The notes under the pieces were generated by a model. That model had not been told where the DNA came from. It did no database searches and worked only from the letters and a program-made list of their open reading frames with translations. A program made the position numbers and the translations under genes. This document shows, piece after piece, positions 1 to 10,330 of a DNA stretch of 47,857 nt. This DNA comes from Gammaproteobacteria bacterium (GTDB lineage: Bacteria > Pseudomonadota > Gammaproteobacteria > Pseudomonadales > Azotimanducaceae), in assembly GCA_009843635.1 (NCBI GenBank), contig VYDB01000138.1:1-47857 (forward strand). The letters are read 5' to 3'. Every line of letters begins with the position of its first letter. The first letter of the stretch is position 1.

Positions 1-248
1 TGAGCTTCCCCGAAACCCGCCTCCTTCAGGCTCATTTCCTTATTGGAAAACACTTCCATGGCCAAGGTGCCTACCGGATGGGTGCCGAGCCCGAGCTTGG
101 TCTTGCGGCCGTTGATGCGGATGCCATGGGCCCGAGACTTGCAGTATTCTTCGCGGGAGGCGGGCTTGATGCGCAGGGTGAGTCCGAGGCCGCCGTGGCC
201 GTCGCGGTCGGGCGCGTTGATGCTCCTGACGAAGGTTGCGGATAGCAT
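1..248 (-). CDS. Tyrosine-recombinase integrase, N-terminal part (cut by window edge)
   Basis: The reverse strand from the ATG at 248 encodes MLSATFVRSINAPDRDGHGG and continues with an INGRKTKLGLGTHPVGTLA segment, open at the window edge. This is the pattern of the arm-type DNA-binding domain (DUF4102) at the start of P4-like phage integrases, where RINGR...GLGxxP is the most conserved stretch. Such proteins recombine attachment sites to move genomic islands or prophages. Only about 82 residues are visible, so the catalytic R...HxxR...Y domain cannot be checked. After TLA the sequence departs from the usual EAR..AL.NR pattern, so divergence or decay is possible. An in-frame TAA lies 12 codons upstream, which supports the chosen start. 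Confidence 0.72.
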   Translation of the reverse strand, partial: MLSATFVRSINAPDRDGHGGLGLTLRIKPASREEYCKSRAHGIRINGRKTKLGLGTHPVGTLAMEVFSNKEMSLKEAGFGEA

Positions 249-326
249 TGAGGCTCGTTTCTTCGTGTTTGGGCAGTCCTTTTAGCGCAACAAATTTAAG
301 TTGATGGGGTGTGCCGACATGAGTCC

Positions 327-354
327 GAAATACCTAAAACCTTATTTTTATCAA
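327..354 (-). promoter_or_regulatory. Possible promoter for the integrase
   Basis: On the minus strand a TTGATA hexamer (349-354) is followed after 16 bases by TATTTC (327-332), inside an A/T-rich patch that stands out from the GC-rich surroundings. It lies about 80 bases upstream of the integrase start. Apart from this, 249-498 holds no gene that I can support. Confidence 0.28.
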
Positions 355-498
355 TGTTTTAAGTGGAACCTGTGCGATCCCCGGAACCCCTAAAAGGCAT
401 CCGGTTCGCTTTCTGCATGCCCCCTCGCCGATGCACGGGGGCGGAAGCGCGCGTTGTGCGAATCTCAAACACCTCGATGTCCATGAACTGAAGCTCTC

Positions 499-1083
499 GT
501 GCCCCGAAGTAGAGTTTCCAAGCTGCTTGCGGCGTATTTTGCCATCGCGCTGATTGCGGTGATCACGCGGTTCGATGAGTTTCCGTGGACTTGGGTCCCA
601 ATGTACGCCACATACACTGCGAGGGATCACGTCACGGTACCCATGCGTGACAAGGCCGACCTGTCCAAAGGGCTTCTTGTGACCCGACGGAACGGAGAGG
701 TGGATTGGGTTGACGCGAAACAGTTGAACGTGCCTTCCCGTAACTACTGGCGGATACACCTTCAGCGGATGAACGGCGAGGGCGCGGCTAAGTACGCTCA
801 GGCCAGAATGAACTTGAGTGCGCTGAACCAAAGGCTCTGGAGGGGCTCGCGGGATCCCAATGTGCTTGAGCCGGTCAACTGGAATCGCCGAGTTCTAACT
901 AGCCTGAACCGCACCTTTGGCCTGCATCCTACCGACCCCATGTTCATCATCGGCGCGATGGCACCCGCTACGCACGCCGTCGTCAACAAGCGCACCATGG
1001 AGGTTGAAATGGAGCGGGTGATGCCGGAAGTCAATTGGAACGAGGATTGGAACGACGACTGGCCGGAGTACGGCAGCAAATGA
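499..1083 (+). CDS. Hypothetical membrane-anchored protein upstream of the HTTM gene
   Basis: I do not recognise this 194-residue protein. It starts at GTG 499, just after a stop in the same region. Residues about 6-24 form one hydrophobic segment (signal anchor), and the rest is polar with many Trp and Arg residues. The C-terminus is acidic and Trp-rich (NWNEDWNDDWPEYGSK). The stop codon overlaps the ATG of the next gene (ATGA at 1080-1083), which indicates translational coupling. It therefore probably works with the following HTTM membrane protein and DCC-family oxidoreductase, but nothing in it identifies a reaction. No cofactor-binding or catalytic motif was seen. Confidence 0.72.
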   Translation: MPRSRVSKLLAAYFAIALIAVITRFDEFPWTWVPMYATYTARDHVTVPMRDKADLSKGLLVTRRNGEVDWVDAKQLNVPSRNYWRIHLQRMNGEGAAKYAQARMNLSALNQRLWRGSRDPNVLEPVNWNRRVLTSLNRTFGLHPTDPMFIIGAMAPATHAVVNKRTMEVEMERVMPEVNWNEDWNDDWPEYGSK

Positions 1084-2021
1084 ATGGCGTGAGCCGGAGG
1101 CTGGGCGGATTCTTCTACACGGGCTATTCCGAGGAAAGCCTCGCTCTGTTCCGCGTCTATTTTGGCTGCCTTCTGTTTCTCTATCACATCCCGCAGTTTG
1201 CGACCCTGTTCGCCATCGACCCCTTCGGCGCATCGTTCCACTACACGGATCCCATTTGGTACTTTGAGCTTCTGGGGATCGACAGAACCATACCCTGGCT
1301 TTCCTTGCTGGCAGGGCTTTTGCTGTTTGCAAGCACCCTGTCGATGACATTGGGCAAGTGGACGCGCACGTCCATCATCGTGGTCCTGATCTGCATATTC
1401 TACTTAAAGGGCGTGCGCGACAGCGCTGCTGGCGATGTGCACCACCGCTACGTCGTGCTGGTCCAGATACTGTTCTTCCTGCTTCTCTCCCGCTGCGGGG
1501 AAGCGGCGACGGGCCGCGTTCCGGGGAAGCCGGGGGGCCTGCTGGAGTGGGAGGCGAGCTGGCCCATTCGGGCCGCCCAAGTGTATGTGGCCTTCTTCTA
1601 CTTCTTCGCCTTGGTCGCCAAGCTCCGCGTTTCCGGTTGGGATTGGTTCCTCGACGGCGGCGGCAGGCTGCAGGAGCAGTTGATCGTTCGCTCCGTGCGC
1701 TGGGGCCTGTCCGAGGAAGGGGAGCCGCTGAGAAACGCGCTGTCCTTCCATCTGGCGGGCATTCAGTGGCTCGTGTTCCTGATGTGCCTGTTCGTGATTG
1801 CCCTTGAACTGTTCTTTCCGTTGATACTTTTCGTCAAGCGAAATCTCATCAAGCTGTGTTTTGTGGCCTGCGCCTTCCTGTTCCACGTGGGGAACTACGT
1901 TCTTCTTGACGTCAACTTCCTGCTCTATGGGTTGGTGCTGATGGTGTATTTTGACTTGGCGCAAGTTCGCCGATTGCTTGCCGATCAGCGCCGCAAGGCG
2001 CTAGGCTACCTGAACCGATAA
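1080..2021 (+). CDS. HTTM-domain (vitamin K-dependent carboxylase-like) integral membrane protein
   Basis: A 313-residue polytopic membrane protein beginning MNGVSRRLGGFFYTGYSEES. The conserved opening (SLALFRVYFGCLLFLYH) and the PIWYFELLG and HHRYVVLVQILFFLLLSRCG segments match the HTTM family, whose members share a transmembrane core with vitamin K-dependent gamma-carboxylase. At least six hydrophobic helices are visible. The function of bacterial members is largely unknown, and carboxylase activity should not be assumed. I chose ATG 1080 because it overlaps the previous stop; an in-frame codon at 1035 would make a long overlap. A DCC-family thiol oxidoreductase follows, an association I know from other HTTM loci. 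Confidence 0.82.
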   Translation: MNGVSRRLGGFFYTGYSEESLALFRVYFGCLLFLYHIPQFATLFAIDPFGASFHYTDPIWYFELLGIDRTIPWLSLLAGLLLFASTLSMTLGKWTRTSIIVVLICIFYLKGVRDSAAGDVHHRYVVLVQILFFLLLSRCGEAATGRVPGKPGGLLEWEASWPIRAAQVYVAFFYFFALVAKLRVSGWDWFLDGGGRLQEQLIVRSVRWGLSEEGEPLRNALSFHLAGIQWLVFLMCLFVIALELFFPLILFVKRNLIKLCFVACAFLFHVGNYVLLDVNFLLYGLVLMVYFDLAQVRRLLADQRRKALGYLNR

Positions 2022-2119
2022 ACCGCATCTTGGCCGTCAGGGGAACCTGCATCGGCGGCAAGGAGCGTAGCTAAGCCGAAACCGATGGGTCTGTTGTCGA
2101 AGCAAGGAATTCGATCGCA

Positions 2120-2542
2120 ATGTCCGAAACGGAGAATGGCCCCCACGAAGGCGGCGTGATTTACTTTGACGGAGTCTGCGTGCTCTGCAATGGGTTGGTG
2201 GACTTTGTGATTCCTCGCGACCGGCGCCGCCGGTTCCGCTACGCCACGCTCCAGTCGGAGAGGGGCCAGCGCATGCTGAGGAGACTGCAACTCCCCAACG
2301 ATGAGTTGCAGACCTTCATTCTTCACGAAAACGGGAAGGGGTACGTCAAGTCAACCGCGGCTTTGAGGGTTTGCAAAGGCCTTTCCGGGCTTTGGCCCCT
2401 GCTCTACGTGCTCATCGCCGTACCCAGACCCCTGAGGGACGCTGTTTACGGTTGGGTTGGCAAGCGGCGCTACCGGTACTTCGGGCGCCGAGCAAGCTGC
2501 CGTGTGCCCTTGGAAGAGGAGCGCCACCTTTTCCTAGATTGA
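2120..2542 (+). CDS. DCC-family thiol-disulfide oxidoreductase (DUF393)
   Basis: A 140-residue protein with the family signature near the N-terminus, [18 protein letters not shown] (residues about 13-30), containing the D-x-x-C-x-x-C element that names the DCC family. [12 protein letters not shown], a substrate-side motif typical of DUF393, follows. A second family block is [15 protein letters not shown] near the C-terminus. Members have a thioredoxin-like fold and are presumed to exchange disulfides, with substrates unknown. Here it follows an HTTM membrane protein by about 100 bases on the same strand, so the two may act on the same partner. The family assignment is firm; the biological role is not. 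Confidence 0.86.
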   Translation: MSETENGPHEGGVIYFDGVCVLCNGLVDFVIPRDRRRRFRYATLQSERGQRMLRRLQLPNDELQTFILHENGKGYVKSTAALRVCKGLSGLWPLLYVLIAVPRPLRDAVYGWVGKRRYRYFGRRASCRVPLEEERHLFLD

Positions 2543-2595
2543 CGTTGGTTCGACGCGCTATGCTCGCCGTTTCAAAGCCAACGGGGTATCGGTCC

Positions 2596-3498
2596 ATGAA
2601 ACAGCTACTCGCCCTTTTCTTCAGCTTGGCCGCCGTTCCGGCATTGGCCGACATGGCCGATGAAGTGGAGCATCGCTACGCGGACAGCGACGGCGTGCGC
2701 ATCCACTACGCGGCGGCGGGAGAGGGGCCTTTAGTGGTCATGATTCATGGTTTCCCGGACTACTGGTACTCATGGCGGCACCAGATGTACGCCTTGCAGG
2801 ACCGCTTCAAGGTGGCTGCCATCGACCAGCGCGGCTACAACCGGAGCGGGCAGCCGCAAGGGGTTGAGAGCTATGCCATGCCGCTGCTGGTCGGCGACGT
2901 GGCGGCGGTCATCGCCGCCGAAGGCGCGGAGAAGGCGATCGTCGTCGGCCACGACTGGGGTGGTGCCGTAGCTTGGAACATCGCCATGGCCCGCCCGGAA
3001 CTGGTGGACTTGCTCGTCATCCTCAACCTGCCGCATCCGAACGGGCTGGCCCGTGAAATGAGGAACAATCCAGCCCAGCAGGCCAACAGCCAATACGCCC
3101 GTGACTTCCAGCAACCCGGCGCCCACAAGATGCTGACCTCCGAGGGCTTGGCCGGGTGGGTGTCTGATGAGGACGCCCGCGCCCGCTATGTGGAGGCCTT
3201 TGAGCGCTCCGACTTTGAAGCCATGCTCAACTACTACAAGGCCAACTATCCGCGCCCTGACTCTGGCGAGGCAGGCTTGACGCCGCCATCGCCGCCAAAG
3301 GTGCGAATGCCGGTGCTCATGTTCCACGGGCTGGACGACCAAGCACTGCTGCCAGCGGCGTTGAACGGCACTTGGAACTGGCTGGAACAGGACCTGACCT
3401 TGGTGACCGTTCCCGGTGCCGGCCACTTCGTCCAGCAGGACGCGGCCGATTTGGTGTCGGCGACCCTGCGTAGCTGGCTGCTGCAGCGTCGCGGCTGA
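2596..3498 (+). CDS. Secreted epoxide-hydrolase-like alpha/beta hydrolase
   Basis: A 300-residue alpha/beta hydrolase with a signal peptide ([18 protein letters not shown], cleavage near residue 18), so it is probably periplasmic. Epoxide hydrolase marks are present: HGFP (51-54, oxyanion hole), GHDWGG with Asp120 as the nucleophile in place of Ser, Asp247 or Asp248 as charge-relay acid, and His277 in GAGHFVQQD. Tyr213, Tyr214 or Tyr218 in NYYKANY could be the lid tyrosines that polarise the epoxide. The substrate is unknown; haloalkane or fluoroacetate dehalogenases share the Asp nucleophile and are the main alternative. The ATG at 2596 gives the signal peptide. An upstream in-frame start would overlap the DCC gene and add unlikely sequence. 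Confidence 0.85.
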   Translation: MKQLLALFFSLAAVPALADMADEVEHRYADSDGVRIHYAAAGEGPLVVMIHGFPDYWYSWRHQMYALQDRFKVAAIDQRGYNRSGQPQGVESYAMPLLVGDVAAVIAAEGAEKAIVVGHDWGGAVAWNIAMARPELVDLLVILNLPHPNGLAREMRNNPAQQANSQYARDFQQPGAHKMLTSEGLAGWVSDEDARARYVEAFERSDFEAMLNYYKANYPRPDSGEAGLTPPSPPKVRMPVLMFHGLDDQALLPAALNGTWNWLEQDLTLVTVPGAGHFVQQDAADLVSATLRSWLLQRRG

Positions 3499-3582
3499 GC
3501 CGACTGGCGCCGCGGCTACAGTGACTAATCAACGCGGCGGGTTGTTCAACGGCGTGAATCCCGCTCTGAGAGCTCCCGTCCA

Positions 3583-4113
3583 GTGAATTGGGCGAACGTC
3601 CTGACCGCCCTGCGCCTAGCTGCGGCCCCGGCGGCGGGGTGGTCCGCTGCGGGAGAGCATTGGCTGGCCGCGTTGTTGCTGTGGCTTCTGGCCATCGTCA
3701 CCGACGTCTTCGATGGCATCTTGGCTCGGCGCTTTGGCGCCGCGTCCAGCGGCGGCGGCTTTTTCGACCACGGCACCGACTGCGCCTTCGTCACCTTCAC
3801 CTTAGGCGGGCTCGCGAGCGCGGGCTGGATTCCGTGGTTGCTGCCGATCCTGGTTCCCTTGGCCTTTCTCCAGTATGCGCTCGATTCCCGCGCTCTTGCT
3901 GGCCGGCCCCTGCGCACCAACCGCATCGGCAAGTCCAATGGCATTGGCTACTTCGCCGTCGCCGGCGTGGTCATCGTGCCAAACGCCTTGGCTTGGTGGG
4001 AATGGCTGCCGGAGGTGCTGGGCGAAGCCCTCGCTTGGCTGCTGGTGGCCACCACCCTGCTTTCGATGGGTGAACGGCTGCTATTGACGCTCAGAGGCCA
4101 CTTCGCGAAGTAG
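3583..4113 (+). CDS. CDP-alcohol phosphatidyltransferase family protein
   Basis: A 176-residue integral membrane protein with the complete family motif. Asp41 and Asp44 are followed by G45, A48-R49, then G-x3-D62-x3-D66, i.e. D-x2-D-G-x2-A-R-x(n)-G-x3-D-x3-D. Enzymes with this motif transfer a phosphoalcohol from a CDP-alcohol to an acceptor, as in phosphatidylglycerophosphate, phosphatidylserine or phosphatidylinositol-phosphate synthases. The acceptor cannot be read from sequence. About five or six hydrophobic helices are visible. The start is GTG 3583. It stands alone between convergent neighbours and is shorter than PgsA, so a non-housekeeping role is possible. Confidence 0.86.
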   Translation: MNWANVLTALRLAAAPAAGWSAAGEHWLAALLLWLLAIVTDVFDGILARRFGAASSGGGFFDHGTDCAFVTFTLGGLASAGWIPWLLPILVPLAFLQYALDSRALAGRPLRTNRIGKSNGIGYFAVAGVVIVPNALAWWEWLPEVLGEALAWLLVATTLLSMGERLLLTLRGHFAK

Positions 4114-4134
4114 GCCAGCGACTGACAGAGGCTT

Positions 4135-4587
4135 CTAGCCCGTCAACGGATGGATCTTCACCGCCAGCACGTCGCAGGGCACGCCATGCAGCACGGCATT
4201 GGCCGTCGAGCCAAGCAGCAGCCCCAAGCCGTGCTTGCCGTGGGTGCCTATGACGATCAGATCCGCTTCGCTTTCCGCCGCAAGAGCGCGTATCTCGTGG
4301 GCTGGCGAGCCAAGGCGCACCAAGGCGTCATCCGCCTCGATGCCGTACTCGGCGGATAGCTCCAGGAGTTGATCCCGCGCTTGGCGCAGGGCCTCCTCCT
4401 CAAAGGACACCGCGTCGCTGGCCATGGGCGCCATGTCCAAGCCGCCGTACGCTTGGGTCAGGGGCTTGACCACGGTGACGCTACGGAGCCGGGCGTCCTG
4501 CTGATCCGCCACGGAACGGGCCGTGGCCAATACTTCGTCCGCCTCCTCCGTCAGGTCAACTGCCACCAATATCTGCTTGTAGGCCAT
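4135..4587 (-). CDS. Universal stress protein (UspA family)
   Basis: A 150-residue single-domain USP beginning MAYKQILVAVDLTEEADEV, with the strand-1 Asp expected for nucleotide contact. The C-terminal part contains IGTHGKHGLGLLLGSTANAV, the G-x2-G-x9-G-(S/T) ATP-binding motif, so this is an ATP-binding member. USPs are small cytoplasmic dimers induced under stress or starvation. I chose the ATG at 4587 because the homologous region begins there; a further 17 codons upstream are open but unlike the family. It lies just downstream of the MMPL exporter on the same strand and may be cotranscribed with it. Confidence 0.92.
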   Translation of the reverse strand: MAYKQILVAVDLTEEADEVLATARSVADQQDARLRSVTVVKPLTQAYGGLDMAPMASDAVSFEEEALRQARDQLLELSAEYGIEADDALVRLGSPAHEIRALAAESEADLIVIGTHGKHGLGLLLGSTANAVLHGVPCDVLAVKIHPLTG

Positions 4588-4651
4588 GATGAAGATCCGA
4601 ATCACACGTGCTGAATCGAGCATACACTTGGGCGGCAAGCCCCTTCAACAC

Positions 4652-7066
4652 TCAGGCGGAGCGGGCGTGGACCCAGCGGTCGGTCAGCGTCAGCAGGCTG
4701 GGCAGCAGGGTCAGGTTGGCCAGGAAGGCCAGTGCCATGGCCAAGGCGACCAGCAGGCCGAACAGGATGGTGGGCACGAAGTTCGAGAAGCAGAGCACCG
4801 AGAAGCCCACCATGATGGTCACGCCGGTCAGAAAGAGGGCCCGGCCAATGGCGCCGTGGGTGCGTACGATGGCGGTGCCGGCGTCCGGCGCCTGGGCGCG
4901 TTCCACTCGGTAGCGGTGCAGGTAGTGAATGGCGAAATCGACGCCGATGCCCACCGAGACGGCGGCGATGGCGGTGGTCATCATGTCCAGGGAGATGCCG
5001 GCAAAGCCCATGACGGCGAGCACTGCGGCGGCGGCCAGCACGTTGGGAACCAAGCCCAGCAGAGCGAACAGGGGGGAGCGCAACAGCACCAGGAACATGG
5101 CGAAGGTGGCTAGCAGCACGTAGCCTAGGGTGTCCACTTGCGAGGCGACCAGCTTTTGCACCATGGCGTTGAACAGCACCACCATGCCGGCCACCGCCAC
5201 GTTGTCTTCGCCAAAGCCCACCTCCGCGGCGGCATGGCGCTTGATGTCCGTGACCAGCGCCTCGCGGTCGAAGTAGGGGCCGCTTTCGATCACGCGCGCC
5301 CAAAGCCTTGCCCGGCCGCTGGCCGGAGCGGCATAGGGACGAATGATTTCCTCGCGGAGATCCGGCGGCAGCGCCGCCAGGATGGCGGCAATCTGCACGT
5401 TGTTCAGGGGCTCGCCGCCCGTGAATTCCATGGCCAGGTCATCCAGCGATGCCAGCGACACCACCTTGCCGACCTCCGGCCGGGCTTCGAGGTAGCGATG
5501 CACCGCCCGAATCCGGTCGAGCTTGTCCCGGGTGAACCAGTAGCGTTCCGGGAAGGGGTCTGCCTCGGCCTCATCGTCAAACAGGTCCCCGTCTTCGAAG
5601 TCATCGAAGAAATCGTCGGCGGATGCCTGCCAAGGCTCAAAGTCGAGCACCACGTCGAAGGGCGCGGTGCCGCCCAAATGCTGGTCGATGTAGACCATGC
5701 CCCGATTGATGTCGGTGTCGTCCTTGAAGTAGTCGATGAAGCGGTTGTCCACGGACAACTGGGCCACGCCCGCAGCGGTCAGAACCAGCGCCGCGACGGC
5801 CACGGCCCCCACGGTGCCGGACCGCTGCACGGCAATCCGGCTCAAGCCCGCCACCAAACCGGTCGAGAAACGGTGCCCGCCCCGGGGTGCGCCCTTCGGC
5901 AACAGCATGAGCACGGCGGGAAACAAGGTGAAGGCAATCAGCAGCGCGAACAGCACGCCGATGCACATCATCAGGCCGAAGTCCTCGACCGGCACGATGT
6001 CGCTGGCCGTCAACGAACCGAAGGCAGCCATGGTGGTGAGCGCCGTGTACAGGCAGGGGGAGAACTTGCTGGTCATGGTGGCGGCGACGATTTCCCGAAC
6101 GCTGCGCGCGCCTTGCGCCTGCGCCAACTCCCGGTAGCGCACGATGAGATGGATGTTCAGGGAGATGGTCATGATGGCCAGCAGGGCCACGAAGTTGGAG
6201 GAGATGACAGTGGCCGGCTTGTACAGGAAGCCGAGCGCGCCCATGGTGGCGACGATGCTGGCGGCGGCTGCGCCCAAGGGCAGAACCACCCAGCGAATCT
6301 GCCGGAAGGCGGCGTAGAGCACGCCCATCACCAACACCAAAACCAAGCCGCCAAAGACCGCAAGGTCGCTTTTGACGAAGGCGATCATGTCCGCAGCGAT
6401 CATGGGCACCCCGCCCAGATGCAGCGTGGCCCGGTTGGCAAAATCCTCCCGAACCCGGCGCACGGCTTCAATGAGCGCCGCCCGGTCCGCCAGTTGGCGG
6501 CGGCGTTCGACGGTGTTCTCGCGTTCGAGGGCGGGCAGGGGGATTAGCTCCACTCGCAAGGCCGCAGTTCGGCCATCGGCTGATATCAGCAGTTCGCGGA
6601 AGAACGGGCTGCCGGACAACTCCTCGACCGCCAGCGCCCGATCCGTATCCGGGGACTGCAGCGTGCGGAAGCCTTCGGCCAGTTCATCGAGCGGCACCGG
6701 GGGGCTTTTCAGCAAGGGCGCATCAATCACTGAGAACACCGAAGTGACGCCTTCAATCGCGCCCAAGCGTTCTTGCAGTTCGGCGAGCAGGCGCACATTG
6801 GCCATCGACAGCAGGGGCCCCGCGTGGGGCGTGAAGGTGACCAGCAGGAAGTCGTCGCCGCCAAAGACCGCGGAGATCTCTCGATAGAGGGCGAGGTCCG
6901 GATCGTCCTGCACCACCAAGGTGTCGGCCGAAGCGTCAAAGCTGAATCGGGACGCATAGCCCGCCGCCAGCAGCAGTGCGCCGGTCAGGCCAACGATCAG
7001 CCAGCCTGGCCGATTGAGCAGCCGGACGTATGCTTGTTCGATGTGCTGGGCTAGACGCTGCAGCAC
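4652..7066 (-). CDS. MMPL/RND-superfamily exporter (HAE3-like)
   Basis: An 804-residue membrane protein with the two-fold RND layout: an N-terminal helix (21-39), a periplasmic domain (about 40-230), a helix bundle (about 235-390), then a second helix (about 415-435), a second periplasmic domain and a closing helix bundle. The length and short loops fit the MMPL/HAE3 group rather than the ~1,040-residue AcrB group. Members export lipids, hopanoids or other hydrophobic molecules using proton motive force. An unusual acidic run lies in the second periplasmic domain (residues about 483-503, mostly D, E and F). No adaptor gene is adjacent, which is normal for this group. The substrate is unknown. 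Confidence 0.88.
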   Translation of the reverse strand: MLQRLAQHIEQAYVRLLNRPGWLIVGLTGALLLAAGYASRFSFDASADTLVVQDDPDLALYREISAVFGGDDFLLVTFTPHAGPLLSMANVRLLAELQERLGAIEGVTSVFSVIDAPLLKSPPVPLDELAEGFRTLQSPDTDRALAVEELSGSPFFRELLISADGRTAALRVELIPLPALERENTVERRRQLADRAALIEAVRRVREDFANRATLHLGGVPMIAADMIAFVKSDLAVFGGLVLVLVMGVLYAAFRQIRWVVLPLGAAAASIVATMGALGFLYKPATVISSNFVALLAIMTISLNIHLIVRYRELAQAQGARSVREIVAATMTSKFSPCLYTALTTMAAFGSLTASDIVPVEDFGLMMCIGVLFALLIAFTLFPAVLMLLPKGAPRGGHRFSTGLVAGLSRIAVQRSGTVGAVAVAALVLTAAGVAQLSVDNRFIDYFKDDTDINRGMVYIDQHLGGTAPFDVVLDFEPWQASADDFFDDFEDGDLFDDEAEADPFPERYWFTRDKLDRIRAVHRYLEARPEVGKVVSLASLDDLAMEFTGGEPLNNVQIAAILAALPPDLREEIIRPYAAPASGRARLWARVIESGPYFDREALVTDIKRHAAAEVGFGEDNVAVAGMVVLFNAMVQKLVASQVDTLGYVLLATFAMFLVLLRSPLFALLGLVPNVLAAAAVLAVMGFAGISLDMMTTAIAAVSVGIGVDFAIHYLHRYRVERAQAPDAGTAIVRTHGAIGRALFLTGVTIMVGFSVLCFSNFVPTILFGLLVALAMALAFLANLTLLPSLLTLTDRWVHARSA

Positions 7067-7100
7067 GGCATGCCGCTCAGGACCGATTTGGGACCCGCCA

Positions 7101-8837
<1,737 letters not shown>

Positions 8838-8877
8838 GTCGGTATCCTGATGCTGGCGAGTGAAAAGGGTGGGCAAG

Positions 8878-8883
8878 TATAGA
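8878..8883 (-). promoter_or_regulatory. Candidate -10 box for glpV
   Basis: TATACT on the minus strand, about 40 bases upstream of the glpV start and followed by an AGGA ribosome-binding site before the ATG. No good -35 hexamer is visible at the right distance. The divergent 132-bp intergenic region also serves the Rieske gene. Confidence 0.4.
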
Positions 8884-8930
8884 GAGAATGCGCTGGCGGT
8901 GGCCACCGCGACACCCGTGCTCGCGGCGGT

Positions 8931-8936
8931 TACAAT
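8931..8936 (+). promoter_or_regulatory. Candidate -10 box for the Rieske oxygenase gene
   Basis: TACAAT lies 33 bases upstream of the ATG at 8970, with GGGGAGG as ribosome-binding site in between. The -35 region is weak (gcgaca at about 17 bases spacing), so an activator may be needed. Confidence 0.35.
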
Positions 8937-8969
8937 CTTGCTCGGGAACGGCGACATCGGGGAGGCGTC

Positions 8970-10319
8970 ATGAACGGCATCGTAAAGCACCCGCTGGCGA
9001 TGGACGGCAAGGATCCGAGCCTGCTGCGGGGCGATCCCATCACCCAGGAGCGCTACTACTGCCGCGACTTCATGCAGCGCGAGTGGGATCATCTGTGGAC
9101 CAAGATCTGGCACATCGCCGGGCGGGTGAATCAGCTTGAGCAGCCTGGCGACACCATCGTCCACGACTTCATGCGCGAGTCCGTCATCGTCGTGAAGCAG
9201 GCCGACGGTTCGCTGAAGGGGTTCTACAACGTCTGCGGCCACCGTGCCCAGAGGCTGGTCTGGGACCATGGCCCCCGCGATTGCTTCCACTGCCCCTACC
9301 ACGGCTGGCGGTGGGGCAAGGACGGCGTGCTGCAGGACTGCCCCGACCGGGACGACTTTCCCCAAGGCGACCCGGTGGGCAAGCTGAAGCTTAAGGACGT
9401 GCGGGTGGCCACTTGGGCTGGCCTGGTTTGGTACACCATGGACGAGCAAGCGCCGCCGCTGATGGACTACCTGGCCCCGCTGCCGGAAATCTACCGCAAC
9501 TTCCAGTTCGAGAAGACCGTGCGCGCCCGCTGGATGCGCGTGGCCCTCGACTGCAACTGGAAATTCTGGTCGGACAACTTCAATGAGTCCTACCACACGC
9601 GCACGGCCCATCCCCAGGTGCCGCCGGTCATCGACCAAGACCACTTCACCTCCCGCTACGAGATGTTCCCCATGGGTCATGCCCGCATCATCCAAATGGG
9701 CCGCCCGTCGCTGCGCGACCGGGTGCCGGACGGCGAACCCCATCCCTGGGACGGTGAGCTCAAGCGCTGGGGCCTCGACCCGAACGGCTACCCGGACTAC
9801 GAAACCAAGGTGATGCAGGGCTGGCGGGACCTCAAGGCGGCCAAGCGCAAGCTGTGGAAGAAGATGGGCTACCTGCACTACGAGCACCTGACCGATGAGG
9901 AGCTGACCGAAAGCCCCTTCCAAACCGTCTTCCCCAACATCGCCTTCGGCGCCTCCGCCGACAATTTCGGCCTGTTCCGCTGGGAGCCCCACGCCACCGA
10001 CCCGGAGAAGTGCTACTTCGATCTGTGGTCGATGATCTATCCCGTCGAAGGCCAGAATGAAATCATCAACCGCACGGCCCGCAACCCCTTGAAGTTCGAG
10101 GAGGCGGAGTTTGACTTTCGCGACTACGACAACGGCCAGGGCGTGCTCGACCTTTCCGACCAAGTGGTGTTCCAAGACTGGCAATTGAATGCCGGCCAAT
10201 ACACCGGCTGGCGCTCGCGGGGCTACCAAGAGCCCTACTTGGCCGCCCAGGAAACCCGGGTGCGCCGCTTCCACGAGACGCTGCACGACTATCTGGCGGG
10301 CAACCCGCCGGGGCGTTGA
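8970..10319 (+). CDS. Rieske non-heme iron oxygenase, alpha subunit
   Basis: A 449-residue Rieske-type oxygenase. The [2Fe-2S] cluster ligands are Cys89 and His91 (CGHRAQ) and Cys108 and His111 (CPYHGW). The mononuclear iron histidines are His209 and His214 in NESYHTRTAH, preceded by Asp202 as the likely bridging acid. Such enzymes hydroxylate aromatic rings or demethylate small molecules using electrons from a separate reductase. No reductase or ferredoxin is nearby, so electrons must come from elsewhere. The substrate cannot be read. The gene sits between glpU and glpV of a glycerol-type importer, on the opposite strand, and converges on glpU with an 11-base gap. The start at 8970 has a strong GGGGAGG site. 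Confidence 0.9.
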   Translation: MNGIVKHPLAMDGKDPSLLRGDPITQERYYCRDFMQREWDHLWTKIWHIAGRVNQLEQPGDTIVHDFMRESVIVVKQADGSLKGFYNVCGHRAQRLVWDHGPRDCFHCPYHGWRWGKDGVLQDCPDRDDFPQGDPVGKLKLKDVRVATWAGLVWYTMDEQAPPLMDYLAPLPEIYRNFQFEKTVRARWMRVALDCNWKFWSDNFNESYHTRTAHPQVPPVIDQDHFTSRYEMFPMGHARIIQMGRPSLRDRVPDGEPHPWDGELKRWGLDPNGYPDYETKVMQGWRDLKAAKRKLWKKMGYLHYEHLTDEELTESPFQTVFPNIAFGASADNFGLFRWEPHATDPEKCYFDLWSMIYPVEGQNEIINRTARNPLKFEEAEFDFRDYDNGQGVLDLSDQVVFQDWQLNAGQYTGWRSRGYQEPYLAAQETRVRRFHETLHDYLAGNPPGR

Positions 10320-10330
10320 TCGGGGCTCGG

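Noticed and set aside
43-285. Plus-strand open frame at the left edge
   Set aside because: Opposite strand of the integrase start, which has recognisable domain motifs.
2371-2595. Longer N-terminus for the epoxide-hydrolase-like protein
   Set aside because: It overlaps the DCC-family gene and would destroy the signal peptide that begins at 2596.
5138-6547. Long plus-strand open frame opposite the MMPL exporter
   Set aside because: Antisense to a gene with clear family motifs. Its translation is low-complexity (His, Gln, Gly, Arg) as expected from GC-rich antisense.
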